Notes: a model not told the origin generated them from the letters alone. Counted from the first letter of the stretch, positions 23,613 to 33,291 are shown. The stretch is DNA of 36,116 nt from Desulfuromonadaceae bacterium (GCA_028686145.1 JAQUCQ010000002.1:1-36116); one strand, 5' to 3'. Numbers and translations: made by a program.

Positions 23613-24785
23613 TTATCTGTCAATTTCACCAAGAACAATATCCAGAGTACCGATTACGGCTACCAAGTCGGCTATCATGGAACCAACACTCATCTTCTCG
23701 ATGGCTTGTAGATTCACAAATGATGGCGGGCGAATCCTCATACGCTCAGGCTTGTTGCCGCCATCGCTAACAAGATAAAATCCAAGCTCACCCTTAGGTG
23801 CCTCTACGCCCTGATACACTTCACCTTCCGGAGCATAGAAACCTTCAGAAGCAATTTTGAAGTGGTGAATAAGTCCCTCAATACTGTTGTAAACATTTTC
23901 CTTAGGCGGATAACAAACCTGAGGACAATCAGCCAATACTGGGCCAGGCTTAAGTTTATCAAGAGCTTGGCGGACAATTTTACATGCTTCGCGCATTTCA
24001 ACCAGGCGTACTTTATAGCGATCGAAAGTATCGCAGTTTTCACCAACAGGAACCTTGAACTGGTACTTGTCGTAGCCACTGTACGAATTATCTCTCCGTA
24101 AATCCCAATCAACCCCGGAACCTCTCAAGGCAGGACCGGTAATACCGTAATCAATTGCATCATCAGCTGAAATAACGCCATTGCCAATGGTACGCTTGAG
24201 CCAGATCGGGTTAGTTGTCAAAAGGCCTTCATACTGGTCAAGATAGCCAGGCATTGAATCAATGAAATCGCTGACCTTTTTAACAAACTCTTCCGGGACG
24301 TCCTGCGAAAGTCCTCCAACACGGAAAAAGTTTGAAGTCATACGGGCGCCGGAGATCAGTTCATAGGTCTCCATAACAGTTTCACGCTCACGGAATGCGT
24401 AAATAAAAACCGTCATAGCACCAATGTCAAGAGCGTGACAGGCCAGCCAGACCAGATGAGATTCAAGTCTTGTCAACTCGGCCATAATAATTCTGATCGT
24501 TTCAGCGCGTTCCGGCACCTCGACAGCCATCAGCTTTTCAACAGCCAATATATAACCAAGATTGTTGCTCATTGGCGCCAGATAATCGAGGCGGTCAGTC
24601 AACGGAAGAATCTGGTGATAGGTGCGATGCTCAGCAAGCTTCTCGACGCCACGGTGCAAAAAGCCGATGTGAGGAGTAACCTTGACGATCACCTCGCCGT
24701 CAAGCTCGAGAACGAGCCGCAGAACCCCGTGCGTACTGGGGTGTTGTGGACCCATATTTAGTGTCATTGTTTCAGTAGTAGCCAT
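23613..24785 (-). CDS. nuoD: NuoD, complex I 49-kDa-type subunit
   Basis: A 390-residue subunit related to the large subunit of NiFe hydrogenases, forming the quinone site with NuoB. MGPQHPSTHGVLRL at residues 12-25 contains the quinone-site loop and its histidines. SGARMTSNFFRVGG and the C-terminal VIGTLDIVLGEIDR are family marks. It is a separate gene from nuoC, unlike the fused NuoCD of E. coli. AGAGGCG lies before the ATG at 24785. Confidence 0.96.
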   Translation of the reverse strand: MATTETMTLNMGPQHPSTHGVLRLVLELDGEVIVKVTPHIGFLHRGVEKLAEHRTYHQILPLTDRLDYLAPMSNNLGYILAVEKLMAVEVPERAETIRIIMAELTRLESHLVWLACHALDIGAMTVFIYAFRERETVMETYELISGARMTSNFFRVGGLSQDVPEEFVKKVSDFIDSMPGYLDQYEGLLTTNPIWLKRTIGNGVISADDAIDYGITGPALRGSGVDWDLRRDNSYSGYDKYQFKVPVGENCDTFDRYKVRLVEMREACKIVRQALDKLKPGPVLADCPQVCYPPKENVYNSIEGLIHHFKIASEGFYAPEGEVYQGVEAPKGELGFYLVSDGGNKPERMRIRPPSFVNLQAIEKMSVGSMIADLVAVIGTLDIVLGEIDR

Positions 24786-24829
24786 GTATCGCCTCTTCTA
24801 TGATCGGATTACAGAACGATGTAGTAAAA

Positions 24830-25318
24830 CTATGACAAACGCCCTTTATAGGGTTCGCGGTCCGGTCCTTGTAGCGGATAGTCCTTGCGGAGAGGGTGTC
24901 CTACCCAGTCATCAGTCATAAGAATACGCCGGAGGTCGGGATGCCCGTCGAATGTAATTCCAAACAGGTCATAAACTTCACGCTCAAGCCAGTTTGCTGT
25001 TCTCCACACCGTGGATGCAGTCGGAATGCGACAATCAGCTTCTGCTACCGGCGTTTTAATGCGCAAGCGATCCTTGTTGGGAATAGAATAGAGCAGATAT
25101 ACCATCATGAAGCGCTCTTCTTTTTTTCCCAAATAATCGACTGCAGTAAGGTCAGTAAGCAGGTTGTACTGAAGTGACTGTTTAAGGAACGAAAGGATTT
25201 CAATAATGGCATCCTTCGCTACGGTTACCGTCACTTCTCCTCTGAATTCGACGACATCAATGATTGAAGTGGTGAATTTTTCCTTCAGCTTCAGTACTGC
25301 ACGATTGTTTTCTGCCAT
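24830..25318 (-). CDS. nuoC: NuoC, complex I 30-kDa-type subunit
   Basis: A 162-residue peripheral-arm subunit. The C-terminal signature ANWLEREVYDLFGITFDGHPDLRRI is plainly present (for example EREVYDLFGI near residue 115), followed by HPLRKDYPLQG. I take the ATG at 25318, with AGGG upstream, rather than the in-frame TTG three codons earlier. It contacts NuoD, which starts 44 bases downstream. Confidence 0.95.
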   Translation of the reverse strand: MAENNRAVLKLKEKFTTSIIDVVEFRGEVTVTVAKDAIIEILSFLKQSLQYNLLTDLTAVDYLGKKEERFMMVYLLYSIPNKDRLRIKTPVAEADCRIPTASTVWRTANWLEREVYDLFGITFDGHPDLRRILMTDDWVGHPLRKDYPLQGPDREPYKGRLS

Positions 25319-25376
25319 GATATCCAACCCTTTTGTGGGATTTTTTGTGTATATTCTCGCTACTACTTCCTGGAGA

Positions 25377-25892
25377 TCAAGCAGCCTCAGAAATGTAACG
25401 CTGCCCCAAACCGATAGCAGAGCCGAATGAGTTCCGCTCTTTCATAATCTTGTCCTGCAGCTTCATCAGACCGAACAGCAGCGCCTCAGGGCGGGGAGGA
25501 CACCCGGGGATATAGACATCAACCGGCAAAGCCTCATCGATCCCCTGCACAACACTATAGGTATCAAAAATTCCGCCGGAGCAGGCGCATGCACCCATTG
25601 CAATAACCCATTTTGGCTCAGGCATCTGCTCATAAACCGTCTTAATGACCGGCAGCATTTTTTTGGTTACCGTTCCTGCAATAATAATACAGTCGGCCTG
25701 GCGGGGTGAGGCTCGAAAAATAATCCCGAAACGGTCCAGGTCATTGTGAGAAGCTCCGGTAGCCATCATCTCAATGGCACAACATGCCAAACCAAAGGTC
25801 ATCGGCCAGATGGACGACTTCCGTGACCAGTTCACAAGTGCATCAAGTGATGTGGTGATAACGTTATCGCCAAGCGGATTATCTACTCCCAT
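25377..25892 (-). CDS. nuoB: NuoB, complex I N2-cluster subunit
   Basis: A 171-residue subunit that holds the terminal cluster N2 next to the quinone. All four ligands are visible: the adjacent pair C37-C38 in [11 protein letters not shown]102 in MGACACSGG and C131 in [11 protein letters not shown]. The gene overlaps the end of nuoA by 10 bases, with its ribosome site GGAGCG inside nuoA. Confidence 0.96.
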   Translation of the reverse strand: MGVDNPLGDNVITTSLDALVNWSRKSSIWPMTFGLACCAIEMMATGASHNDLDRFGIIFRASPRQADCIIIAGTVTKKMLPVIKTVYEQMPEPKWVIAMGACACSGGIFDTYSVVQGIDEALPVDVYIPGCPPRPEALLFGLMKLQDKIMKERNSFGSAIGLGQRYISEAA

Positions 25893-26239
25893 TCCAGCGC
25901 TCCTTTTTTCCAGACATAAATATAACCGACAAAAAGAATGACAATGAATACACCCATTTCAGCTAACCCAAACACACCCAGCTTTTTGTAAAGGATTGCC
26001 CATGGGTACAGAAACACAGCCTCGATATCGAACAAGATAAACAGTACGGCGATCATATAAAACTTGATCGAATAACGTTCTCGAGCCGTTCCTACCGGAT
26101 CACAACCACTTTCGTACGGCTGTAGTTTTAGTTTCGACGGGTTTTTCTGCCCAATCAATGATGACAAGACAAGAGAAACAAGCCCGAATCCTACTGCCAC
26201 GAGCACCAAAAGTAATATTGGTAAATATGCACCGAGCAT
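25883..26239 (-). CDS. nuoA: NuoA, complex I membrane subunit A
   Basis: A 118-residue protein with three membrane helices. The loop [20 protein letters not shown] carries the conserved cysteine of the TMH1-2 loop near the quinone site, and [13 protein letters not shown] is the family signature. The first gene of the operon, it has the strong ribosome site AAGGAGG 7 bases before the ATG at 26239. The transcript leader contains a perfect 15-bp dyad. Confidence 0.96.
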   Translation of the reverse strand: MLGAYLPILLLVLVAVGFGLVSLVLSSLIGQKNPSKLKLQPYESGCDPVGTARERYSIKFYMIAVLFILFDIEAVFLYPWAILYKKLGVFGLAEMGVFIVILFVGYIYVWKKGALEWE

Positions 26240-26262
26240 TGATAGCCCTCCTTACTGCGTAC

Positions 26263-26277
26263 TGTATACTGTATACA
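26263..26277. promoter_or_regulatory. Candidate operator in the nuo leader (perfect 15-bp dyad)
   Basis: TGTATACTGTATACA is a perfect inverted repeat, 7-base arms around one base, between the predicted start point near 26281 and the nuoA ribosome site. A diverged third copy of the 7-base unit (GTACGCA on the minus strand) follows it. The position suits a repressor or an effect on the leader RNA. No regulator can be named. Confidence 0.45.
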
Positions 26278-26287
26278 AACGCTGCTT

Positions 26288-26316
26288 GTAATAGGTTATT
26301 TGAATTTCTTTGTCAA
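26288..26316 (-). promoter_or_regulatory. Promoter of the nuoA-N operon
   Basis: On the minus strand a perfect TTGACA (26316-26311) is followed after 17 bases by TATTAC (26293-26288). Transcription would begin near 26281, about 40 bases before the nuoA ATG. Confidence 0.7.
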
Positions 26317-26392
26317 CAGTTTTTTTACTCATGCAAAAATAGACACAACGTAGTCAATTTTATAAATTACAAATAAAATTAAACCTTTACCA

Positions 26393-26421
26393 TTGACATT
26401 GAGAGCTCCAGTATGATAAAT
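26393..26421 (+). promoter_or_regulatory. Promoter of hemL
   Basis: TTGACA at 26393-26398 and GATAAAT at 26415-26421 give a 16-17 base spacer. The start point would be near 26428, about 47 bases before the hemL ATG. It is divergent from the nuo promoter, with the two -35 elements about 77 bases apart. Confidence 0.6.
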
Positions 26422-26474
26422 ACGCCACTTTGTCAGACTTATTTACCGATCAAATTCCCCTCGGAGGTGCCCCC

Positions 26475-27761
26475 ATGAATCATGAACGCTCCAGTTTTCT
26501 TTTTCAGCAGGCGAAAACGTCTATTCCCGGCGGAGTCAATAGCCCCGTACGTGCTTTCAAATCTGTTGGCGCCGACCCGCTGTTTATTAAGAAGGCCAAC
26601 GGCAGCCATATATATGATGAGGATGGTAATACTTTTATTGACTATGTCGGCTCATGGGGTCCGATGATTGTCGGCCATTGCCATCCCGACATCATTGCTG
26701 CCGTGCAGGACACTATGATTAGTGGCGCAAGCTTTGGAGCTCCGACAGAACGGGAGACTATTCTTGCTAATCTTGTCATTGACGCAGTGCCTTCCATTGA
26801 AATGGTCCGAATGGTGAGCTCTGGCACCGAAGCAACCATGAGCGCCATACGGCTTGCTCGCGGCTATACCGCACGAGACAAGATAATAAAGTTCTCCGGC
26901 TGCTATCACGGCCACGCAGATTCCCTTCTGGTTAAGGCCGGATCAGGTGCTGCCACTTTTGGGGTTCCCGACTCTCCCGGCGTTCCGGCCGATGTTGCCA
27001 GACTCACACTCACCGCCGAATACAATTCGCTTGATTCAGTCAGAAGCCTGGTGGCCGCAAACAAGAATTCCATTGCCTGTATCATTGTTGAACCAGTGGC
27101 GGGTAATATGGGGACAGTACCTCCACGTGCAGGTTTTTTGGAAGGGCTTCGCGAAATTTGTACCAATGAAGGGATCGTATTGATTTTCGATGAAGTCATG
27201 TCCGGCTTTCGTGTCGCTTACGGTGGCGCTCAGGCACTCTTTGGCGTCACACCCGACATGACAACACTTGGCAAGATCATTGGCGGTGGTTTACCGGTTG
27301 GCGCATTTGGCGGCAAACGTGACATCATGGAACAACTCTCCCCATCAGGCGGTATCTATCAGGCAGGCACCCTGTCCGGCAATCCTCTTGCCATGTCGGC
27401 AGGGATAGCAACACTGAACATACTCAAACAGCCGGGATTTTATAAAGCCTTGGAGGAAAAAAGCCGGACTGTTGCTGAGGGTATCAGCAAGGCAGCCAGA
27501 GATGCCGGATATCCGATCTACTCTACCCGTGTCGGAAGCATGTTTTGTGCATTTTTTAGTAGTGGCGAAGTTTTTGACTGGTCAACCGCTTCCAGATGCG
27601 ACACCAAGGCTTTTGCAAAATATTTCCTTGCCATGCTGGATCAGGGAGTTTATCTGGCTCCTTCTCAATTCGAAACTGCATTCGTTTCCGCTGCGCACAC
27701 CGAGTCCGATATCGATAAAACTATTGAAGCAGCTGCTAAATGTTTCAAACAGATCGCGTAA
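26475..27761 (+). CDS. hemL: Glutamate-1-semialdehyde 2,1-aminomutase
   Basis: A 428-residue class III PLP aminotransferase that turns glutamate-1-semialdehyde into 5-aminolevulinate, the first dedicated precursor of haem and other tetrapyrroles. [14 protein letters not shown] near the start is a family signature. FDEVMSGFR holds Asp239, and the PLP lysine is K267 in [17 protein letters not shown]. The start is the ATG at 26475, with GGAGGTG just upstream. An in-frame extension to 26430 precedes the ribosome site and is rejected. The haem demand of multihaem cytochromes makes the gene relevant to its neighbours, but it is ordinary housekeeping. Confidence 0.97.
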   Translation: MNHERSSFLFQQAKTSIPGGVNSPVRAFKSVGADPLFIKKANGSHIYDEDGNTFIDYVGSWGPMIVGHCHPDIIAAVQDTMISGASFGAPTERETILANLVIDAVPSIEMVRMVSSGTEATMSAIRLARGYTARDKIIKFSGCYHGHADSLLVKAGSGAATFGVPDSPGVPADVARLTLTAEYNSLDSVRSLVAANKNSIACIIVEPVAGNMGTVPPRAGFLEGLREICTNEGIVLIFDEVMSGFRVAYGGAQALFGVTPDMTTLGKIIGGGLPVGAFGGKRDIMEQLSPSGGIYQAGTLSGNPLAMSAGIATLNILKQPGFYKALEEKSRTVAEGISKAARDAGYPIYSTRVGSMFCAFFSSGEVFDWSTASRCDTKAFAKYFLAMLDQGVYLAPSQFETAFVSAAHTESDIDKTIEAAAKCFKQIA

Positions 27762-27846
27762 CGTTTGCTTTCGTTTCTGTTTGACATATCAACCAGACCT
27801 ATGGTATTGAGTACCGGTTTTATGCCGCTTTACCTAGTGAGTTTTT

Positions 27847-28083
27847 ATGGTCGGTAACAATCGTCAGCTTTTTCGAAGTCTTGCCATGGTTTCCAGCATG
27901 GGCATTTCCGTTGTACTGGCGATAGCTATCGGCGTCTGGTTCGGATTGACCCTTGACCGCTGGCTTGATACGAAGCCGTGGTTCTTTTATATCTTTTTAT
28001 TCATAGGAATTGCCGCCGGTTTTAAAAATGTGTACGTTATCGCCGGCAGGGAGATCCGTAAAAGTGATGATAACGATCAATGA
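27847..28083 (+). CDS. atpZ: AtpZ/AtpI-like membrane protein
   Basis: A 78-residue protein with two membrane helices (about 15-35 and 43-62) and a GxxxGxxLDRW turn (IGVWFGLTLDRWLDT). This is the pattern of the short AtpZ/AtpI family encoded ahead of ATP synthase genes, implicated in assembly of the c-ring or in ion (Mg/Ca) supply. It overlaps the next gene by 17 bases. The symbol is by family and context. Confidence 0.8.
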   Translation: MVGNNRQLFRSLAMVSSMGISVVLAIAIGVWFGLTLDRWLDTKPWFFYIFLFIGIAAGFKNVYVIAGREIRKSDDNDQ

Positions 28084-28447
28084 GGACAACCTCTTTGCCG
28101 TCATCATCAAGGGTAGTTTGGGGTTGCTGGCTTTTCTGACCTTGTTCGGATGGGTTTTCTTTTCTATACAAGTCGGTTTGGGCGCTCTGGCTGGCGGATG
28201 CATTGCGATAGCTAATTTTTTCTGGATTCGTAATGTTCTGCAGCGTATTCTCGGGCAGCTGCCTGCGAAGGCAACTACGTATGTTCAGCTCAGATTTATT
28301 GCCCGTTTGAGCCTGACCGGATTTCTTTTGTATTTCATTATAACTTCTGGCTGGTTTTCACTCGCCGGGCTTTTTATCGGTCTCTCAGTAATTGTAATCA
28401 ACATAATTGCACTTTCACTATACAGCGCCCTGCGCGCAGGAGGTTAG
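28067..28447 (+). CDS. atpI: ATP synthase subunit I (AtpI)
   Basis: A 126-residue membrane protein with four hydrophobic helices, matching the ATP synthase I-chain family that aids c-ring assembly. The start is either the ATG at 28067 or the GTG just before it. GGGAG lies 10-13 bases upstream, inside atpZ. It ends 4 bases before atpB, and its last codons contain the AGGAGG ribosome site of atpB. Confidence 0.8.
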   Translation: MITINEDNLFAVIIKGSLGLLAFLTLFGWVFFSIQVGLGALAGGCIAIANFFWIRNVLQRILGQLPAKATTYVQLRFIARLSLTGFLLYFIITSGWFSLAGLFIGLSVIVINIIALSLYSALRAGG

Positions 28448-28451
28448 CTCC

Positions 28452-29141
28452 ATGGTTCACCCGTTACTTTTTCTTGAGTTTTTCCGTAATTTGCTTGCTC
28501 CTCTCCACATAAGCGAAGCAAGTGTTGATGCAATCAGTTACACATGGCTGATCATCGTGCTGCTTCTCGTTCTTTCGCTTTTGACCACTGCAGCGCTCAA
28601 GACAGTTCCAAGTGGACTGCAGAACTTTATGGAAACAGTCGTCGGCGGCATTGAAACCATGATTGTCGACACAATGGGCGAACATGGCCGGCCTTTTTTC
28701 CCGTTGATTGCCACTATCGCACTTTTTGTTCTCGTATCAAACCTTATCGGTCTGATCCCCGGATTTTTCCCGCCGACTGCCAACATCAACACAACGGCTG
28801 CGTGCGCGGTAATCGTCTTTGTTTCCACTCACGTGGTAGGAATCAAGCACCATGGCCTGCACTATCTGAAACATTTCTGCGGACCTATCGCCTGGCTTGC
28901 TCCAATCATGTTCTTCATTGAAGTCATCGGCCACCTGAGCCGGCCTGTTTCACTGACACTTCGTCTTTTCGGCAATATGAACGGCCACGAACTCGTGCTG
29001 ATGATCTTTTTCGGACTGGCTCCTTTCCTTGTTCCGTTGCCGATGATGCTGATGGGTGTATTGGTTTCGTTCATTCAGGCCTTTGTATTCATGCTCTTGT
29101 CAATGATCTACATCCAGGGATCGCTGGAAGAAGCACACTAA
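28452..29141 (+). CDS. atpB: ATP synthase Fo subunit a
   Basis: A 229-residue Fo stator subunit with five to six membrane helices. The essential arginine is R171 in [14 protein letters not shown], and the C-terminal helix has the usual [16 protein letters not shown]. It forms the ion half-channels against the c-ring. The ATG at 28452 has AGGAGG upstream. The upstream in-frame extension to 28407 lies within atpI and is rejected. Confidence 0.96.
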   Translation: MVHPLLFLEFFRNLLAPLHISEASVDAISYTWLIIVLLLVLSLLTTAALKTVPSGLQNFMETVVGGIETMIVDTMGEHGRPFFPLIATIALFVLVSNLIGLIPGFFPPTANINTTAACAVIVFVSTHVVGIKHHGLHYLKHFCGPIAWLAPIMFFIEVIGHLSRPVSLTLRLFGNMNGHELVLMIFFGLAPFLVPLPMMLMGVLVSFIQAFVFMLLSMIYIQGSLEEAH

Positions 29142-29201
29142 CAATTAGACATACTTACTCCTATACTGTTTAGGAGACAAAACCATACGGAGGTAGTAGA
29201 G

Positions 29202-29477
29202 ATGAGTTTTTTCACGATGTGCGTTCTGGCAGCAGGTATTGGTATGGCACTGGGCACAATTGGCACCGGCATTGGCCAGGGTCTTGCCGTTAAAAGTGCT
29301 GTTGAAGGTGTTTCCCGCAACCCCGGCGCATCCGGCAAGATCCTGACCACCATGATGATCGGTCTGGCTATGATCGAGTCCCTGGCGATCTATGCACTTG
29401 TTGTCTGCCTGATCATCCTGTTTGCTAACCCTTACAAAGATATCGCTCTTAAACTGGCTGAAACCGTTGCCAAGTAA
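29202..29477 (+). CDS. atpE: ATP synthase Fo subunit c
   Basis: A 91-residue hairpin of two membrane helices, the rotor-ring subunit. Helix 1 has the glycine repeat GTIGTGIGQG with Gln26. The polar loop is SRNPGASGK. The ion-binding carboxylate is Glu59 in MIESLAIY, followed by Ser60 and Tyr64. The Q...ES...Y pattern overlaps with the Na+-binding set known from Ilyobacter c-rings, but the threonine after ES is leucine here. GGAGG lies upstream of the ATG. It is the last gene of this cluster; subunits b, delta, alpha, gamma, beta and epsilon are not in the window. Confidence 0.96.
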   Translation: MSFFTMCVLAAGIGMALGTIGTGIGQGLAVKSAVEGVSRNPGASGKILTTMMIGLAMIESLAIYALVVCLIILFANPYKDIALKLAETVAK

Positions 29478-29500
29478 TTTTTGAGTCAGGTAACGATCGA

Positions 29501-29540
29501 ACAAGAAAGGGCATCCATATCTGGGTGCCCTTTCTTGTTT
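29501..29540. terminator. Bidirectional terminator between atpE and the lipoprotein gene
   Basis: ACAAGAAAGGGCATCC pairs with GGGTGCCCTTTCTTGT, with one mismatch and a 6-base loop. On the plus strand it ends in TTTCTTGTTTATAT. Two convergent units, atpZIBE and the arg-gsp-lipoprotein operon, meet here. Confidence 0.9.
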
Positions 29541-29566
29541 ATATATATCGACATTCATTTCAATGC

Positions 29567-30337
29567 TTATTCATCGTCTTTTAACATTCCCTGAACTTCA
29601 TTTGAAGCAGCACTTTCTGCAACAGTTCCCGATTTCAGCTTGATCAGCGCCCTTGCTGAATAGCGATACGTCACCCCCCGATCAAGGCCACTGTCAACAT
29701 ATTCGCTGTTTTCCACCGGTTCCCTGTTAAGAGGTTGATACGATTGGGTACCTGCAACGGTTGACCGATACAGATTGTAGCCAAGCAGAGTGCCCCTTAT
29801 CTGGGACGGTGAGGATATTTGAAGCTTCAGCTCTGTCGGAAGCGCTTCAAGCTTCAAGAGGGGAGCTGGTAGCGCCGCTACAACGCTCACGGCGGCTGTT
29901 TGAGTCGAAGCTCCATCTATATTACCGGTAGTAAAGGGAAGAACGTTGTATGAATAGGTATTTCCTGCACTCACATCACCGTCAATAACCACAACGAGAT
30001 TTCCATAACGCTGGGCATTAGCAGGCAGGTGTTCAATATAGAGTGTTTGAAACAATCTGTAATCGTTCATACAGGATGGGCAGACATCTGTTTGGTCAGC
30101 TTCTGTCGCCCGCCTACTGAGTTTCACACCCGCAACATCCTTCACCGGACGTCCTGCACGATTTTTGTCAGGGATCATAAACTGAAGCTTTATGGCAGAA
30201 CCGCTCTGTTGGGCGGTAACAGCAGCAGGAGCTGCAGGCACCAGCATGTCGGGATAAATCAGCGGCCCTTTCCTGCCACAGCCTGATGCAACTATAGACA
30301 ATCCAACAACCAGAGCCGTTCGCTCAACTCCATTCAT
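29567..30337 (-). CDS. Predicted lipoprotein with fibronectin type III-like repeats
   Basis: A 256-residue protein with a lipoprotein signal: a hydrophobic stretch and the lipobox VASG before Cys20. The next residues GRKGPL recall the CGxKGPL start of small LptM-type lipoproteins, but this protein is much longer. The body contains two beta-rich segments with an FN3-like pattern (VLPFTTG... and YNLYRST...YVDSGLDRGVTYRYSARA), plus a CPSC pair near residue 87. Lipoproteins with a GRKGPL-type start are often found near argH or lysA. Its ATG overlaps the stop of the GspB-like gene (ATGA), so it is co-translated with it. Function unknown. Confidence 0.85.
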   Translation of the reverse strand: MNGVERTALVVGLSIVASGCGRKGPLIYPDMLVPAAPAAVTAQQSGSAIKLQFMIPDKNRAGRPVKDVAGVKLSRRATEADQTDVCPSCMNDYRLFQTLYIEHLPANAQRYGNLVVVIDGDVSAGNTYSYNVLPFTTGNIDGASTQTAAVSVVAALPAPLLKLEALPTELKLQISSPSQIRGTLLGYNLYRSTVAGTQSYQPLNREPVENSEYVDSGLDRGVTYRYSARALIKLKSGTVAESAASNEVQGMLKDDE

Positions 30338-31035
30338 CGTTTTACCTCTGCCGGCACTAGCGCGCCAAGCTTTATCTCAAAGGTCCCGGCAGCGGACGAG
30401 AATCGAACCACATTTTCCTGAATAGCAGTAATTTTGGCACCCGAAACGATATCACCTTCTTTAAGCAGAAAACCGTTGATAACGGCTCTTCGTGCGGCAC
30501 GCGCCTCCTGCCAGGCAATTCCGGACAATTTGATATCGGCAGGCGCCGGTACCAATGCAACCGTTTGTTGTGGCGGCGGGGTTGATTCCACGTTTACTTG
30601 TCTTTTTGATCGTCGCTCTTGCCGGACAAAAGTGTCATCATCCGAAATTGTTTCTGTGCTTTTTTTCACCGTACGAACAGGAGCCGGAACAGGTGGGGTT
30701 GCGTGAGATGCGGAAACCGAGGATGATTGAGCCTGAGCCGGCACCTGAATGACCGGGACTTTCGCAGGTTTCACGACAGCAACAAGCGGAGGAGTGGCAG
30801 GTCGAGTAGCCGCAGTATTTTTTTTACTGTCCCCCCGTAGAAGAAACCAGGTTCCTGCACATGTTAGCAACGACGCCACAACAACAAGAACAACAATCTT
30901 CCAGATTCCGGATCGAGGTGGTGATTGTTTCAGCTCTTTAAAGAGATCACCAGTAATATTGATTTTCCCTCCCGGAAGAACTTTTTTATTCTTTTCATGT
31001 TCAACTTTTTTTAAAGCATCGAGAATATAACTCAT
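30334..31035 (-). CDS. GspB-like (type II secretion assembly) protein
   Basis: A 233-residue bitopic membrane protein. The N-terminal MSYILDALKK is the hallmark of the GspB family. One membrane helix spans about residues 44-66. A Pro/Ala-rich linker follows to about 160. The C-terminal domain (about 165-228) contains LSGIAWQ...VINGFLLKEGD, the conserved periplasmic part. GspB works with the GspA ATPase to insert the secretin through the peptidoglycan. The GspA-like gene is immediately upstream (9 bases), which supports the call. The other type II secretion genes are not in the window. Confidence 0.85.
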   Translation of the reverse strand: MSYILDALKKVEHEKNKKVLPGGKINITGDLFKELKQSPPRSGIWKIVVLVVVASLLTCAGTWFLLRGDSKKNTAATRPATPPLVAVVKPAKVPVIQVPAQAQSSSVSASHATPPVPAPVRTVKKSTETISDDDTFVRQERRSKRQVNVESTPPPQQTVALVPAPADIKLSGIAWQEARAARRAVINGFLLKEGDIVSGAKITAIQENVVRFSSAAGTFEIKLGALVPAEVKR

Positions 31036-31044
31036 ACAGTCAGA

Positions 31045-31908
31045 TCACTTTCCGGCAAACAGCCTATGGGAAATACGGGACCAGAGCCCTTTACGCTCTT
31101 CCGCCGGTTGAAGCTCCGCGATAACCTCCGCAGCAATTGCAGGAGAAACTGACAACATCTCACAGGTCCACGCCATAACCAGCGCCTGTTCACACGCAAC
31201 ATTTATCAACCGGGGGATGCCGCGTGAAAAACGATAGATACGCGTGACAGCCCCCCGCGAGAAAATCTCAGGAATGCGGCTGCCGGACATCTTAAGACGG
31301 TGGTTGATGTATTGAAACGTATCTTCAAGCTTCATCGACGTAAGCCTGCAGCGTACAGTGATGCGCTGGTTGAGCTGACGCAAATCATGGCGCTGGAGGA
31401 CATCATTCAACTCTGGTTGTCCGGCAAGTATAATCTGGATCAACTTGTCCCGCTCTGTTTCCAGATTAGAGATCATGCGCACCTGTTCCAACACGTCCGG
31501 TTCAAGATTCTGCGCTTCATCGATCACAAGAACAACCGTCCGTCCGGCATGATTTTGTTCAATCAGAAAATTGTTGAGTGCATCAAGATACCCAAATCGA
31601 TTTTTTTCTCCGGCTTCAATACCAAACTCCCGGCAAATGCCAGCCAAAAGCTGTTCTCCTGACATACAAGGATTAAAAATAAGTGCGCATGTATACCTGT
31701 TTGGGTCGAGTTGAGTTAACAGAGTGCGGAGCATCGTGGTCTTACCGGTTCCAACTTCGCCGGTCAAGGAGATAAAGCCGGCATGACTATCAACGCCATA
31801 CAGTAAGCGGGCAAAAGCTTCGCGATGAATGCTGCTCAAAAACACAAAATGTGGATTTGGTGTAATTGTGAATGGTTTTTCTGAAAAACCGAAAAAATCA
31901 CAATACAT
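31045..31908 (-). CDS. GspA/ExeA-type AAA ATPase
   Basis: A 287-residue AAA ATPase. MYCDFFGFSEKPFTITPNP at the start is the family's characteristic opening. Walker A is GEVGTGKTT (50-58), Walker B is VVLVIDEAQN (125-134), and RGIPRLINVACEQAL lies in the lid region. In Aeromonas, ExeA uses ATP and peptidoglycan contact with ExeB to place the secretin. This copy lacks the long C-terminal peptidoglycan-binding part of the roughly 550-residue ExeA and is the short form seen in many Deltaproteobacteria. It is 6 bases after argH, so it shares the arg transcript. Confidence 0.88.
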   Translation of the reverse strand: MYCDFFGFSEKPFTITPNPHFVFLSSIHREAFARLLYGVDSHAGFISLTGEVGTGKTTMLRTLLTQLDPNRYTCALIFNPCMSGEQLLAGICREFGIEAGEKNRFGYLDALNNFLIEQNHAGRTVVLVIDEAQNLEPDVLEQVRMISNLETERDKLIQIILAGQPELNDVLQRHDLRQLNQRITVRCRLTSMKLEDTFQYINHRLKMSGSRIPEIFSRGAVTRIYRFSRGIPRLINVACEQALVMAWTCEMLSVSPAIAAEVIAELQPAEERKGLWSRISHRLFAGK

Positions 31909-31914
31909 GGTGAA

Positions 31915-33291
31915 TCAGTTTCCCGCTCGCACGTTCTGGATTTCACTCCATACACGCTCACGAGCCGTTCCACCCGGAACATTACGGGCATTGACACTTG
32001 CTTCGACGGTACAGCATTCAAATATATCGGTATCGATTTTTCCTGAAAAAAGCTGCCACTCAGCCAACGAAAGGTCGACAATATCCATCTGGTTTTCGAC
32101 ACAGTATGCTACCGCTCTGCCGACCGCCTCATGGGCGTCGCGAAAGGCAAGCCCCTTGCGCACAAGATAGTCGGCAACGTCCGTTGCAGTAGAGAACCCC
32201 TGCCCAGCGGCCTTACGCATATTTTCAGTGTTGACGCGCATCTCACGGATCATATCTGCAAAAATTTTGAGGCTCCCCTTCAGTGTGTCAATCGTATCAA
32301 AGAGCGGCTCCTTATCTTCCTGCATATCCTTGTTGTAAGCAAGCGGCAGAGCCTTCATGGTTGTCAACAACGCCATCAGATTTCCATACACCCGGCCGGT
32401 TTTCCCCCTAACCAGTTCCGGCACATCCGGATTCTTTTTCTGAGGCATGATAGACGAACCGGTGCAGAAGCCATCTGATAACTCAATAAATTGAAACGCA
32501 CTTGTAGACCAGATAATCAACTCTTCAGAAAACCGGGACAGATGCATCATTACAATGGAAGCATCCGCCAAGAACTCAATAGCAAAATCCCGGTCGGAGA
32601 CAGCATCCAGCGAATTGTGGGTAATCGCTTGAAAACCAAGCTGTTCGGCAACATAGTCCCGATCGATCGGGAATGTTGTGCCGGCCAGCGCTCCAGCACC
32701 TAACGGCAGGACATTCACCCGTTTCAGGCAATCATCAAGACGCCCCTTATCACGCTTGAACATCTCGACATACGCCATCAGATGGTGCGCGAACAGGATC
32801 GGCTGGGCGGTCTGCATATGGGTGAACCCGGGCATAAGCGTATCCAGATTAGCTTCGGCCTGGTTCAACAAGGCATCGATCAGCAGGTCGAGGTAGCTTG
32901 TAATCTCAACAATTTCATCCCGCAGATAGAGCCGAATATCCAGCGCCACCTGATCATTTCGTGACCGCCCGGTGTGCAAACGTTTCCCCGCTTCACCGAT
33001 GGCACCAGAGAGACGGGCTTCGATATTCATATGAATATCTTCTAAACCAATGGAAAAATCAAACTCACCCGCTTCAATCTGCGCCAGGATTTTCTGCAAT
33101 CCATGGACAATCTGTTCCACATCTTCCAGCGGGATGATCTCCTGTTTGCCCAACATCCGGGCATGAGCGATGGAGCCGCGTATATCCTGATGATAGAGGC
33201 GTTTGTCGAAGTCGATGGACGCGGTGAACTCCTCCACAAATTTATCAGTGGGCTGGGTGAAACGCCCGCCCCAGAGTTTATCTTTTGACAT
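31915..33291 (-). CDS. argH: Argininosuccinate lyase
   Basis: A 458-residue member of the fumarase/aspartase superfamily, which splits argininosuccinate into arginine and fumarate. The C1 region HTGRSRNDQ is at residues 106-114, THMQ at 157-160, and the catalytic loop signature [12 protein letters not shown] at 278-289. The ATG at 33291, with AGGAG upstream, gives the start [11 protein letters not shown] seen in the family. A longer frame to 33336 is rejected. It is separated from argG by the NUDIX and nitrilase-like genes and by a 130-base gap. Confidence 0.97.
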   Translation of the reverse strand: MSKDKLWGGRFTQPTDKFVEEFTASIDFDKRLYHQDIRGSIAHARMLGKQEIIPLEDVEQIVHGLQKILAQIEAGEFDFSIGLEDIHMNIEARLSGAIGEAGKRLHTGRSRNDQVALDIRLYLRDEIVEITSYLDLLIDALLNQAEANLDTLMPGFTHMQTAQPILFAHHLMAYVEMFKRDKGRLDDCLKRVNVLPLGAGALAGTTFPIDRDYVAEQLGFQAITHNSLDAVSDRDFAIEFLADASIVMMHLSRFSEELIIWSTSAFQFIELSDGFCTGSSIMPQKKNPDVPELVRGKTGRVYGNLMALLTTMKALPLAYNKDMQEDKEPLFDTIDTLKGSLKIFADMIREMRVNTENMRKAAGQGFSTATDVADYLVRKGLAFRDAHEAVGRAVAYCVENQMDIVDLSLAEWQLFSGKIDTDIFECCTVEASVNARNVPGGTARERVWSEIQNVRAGN

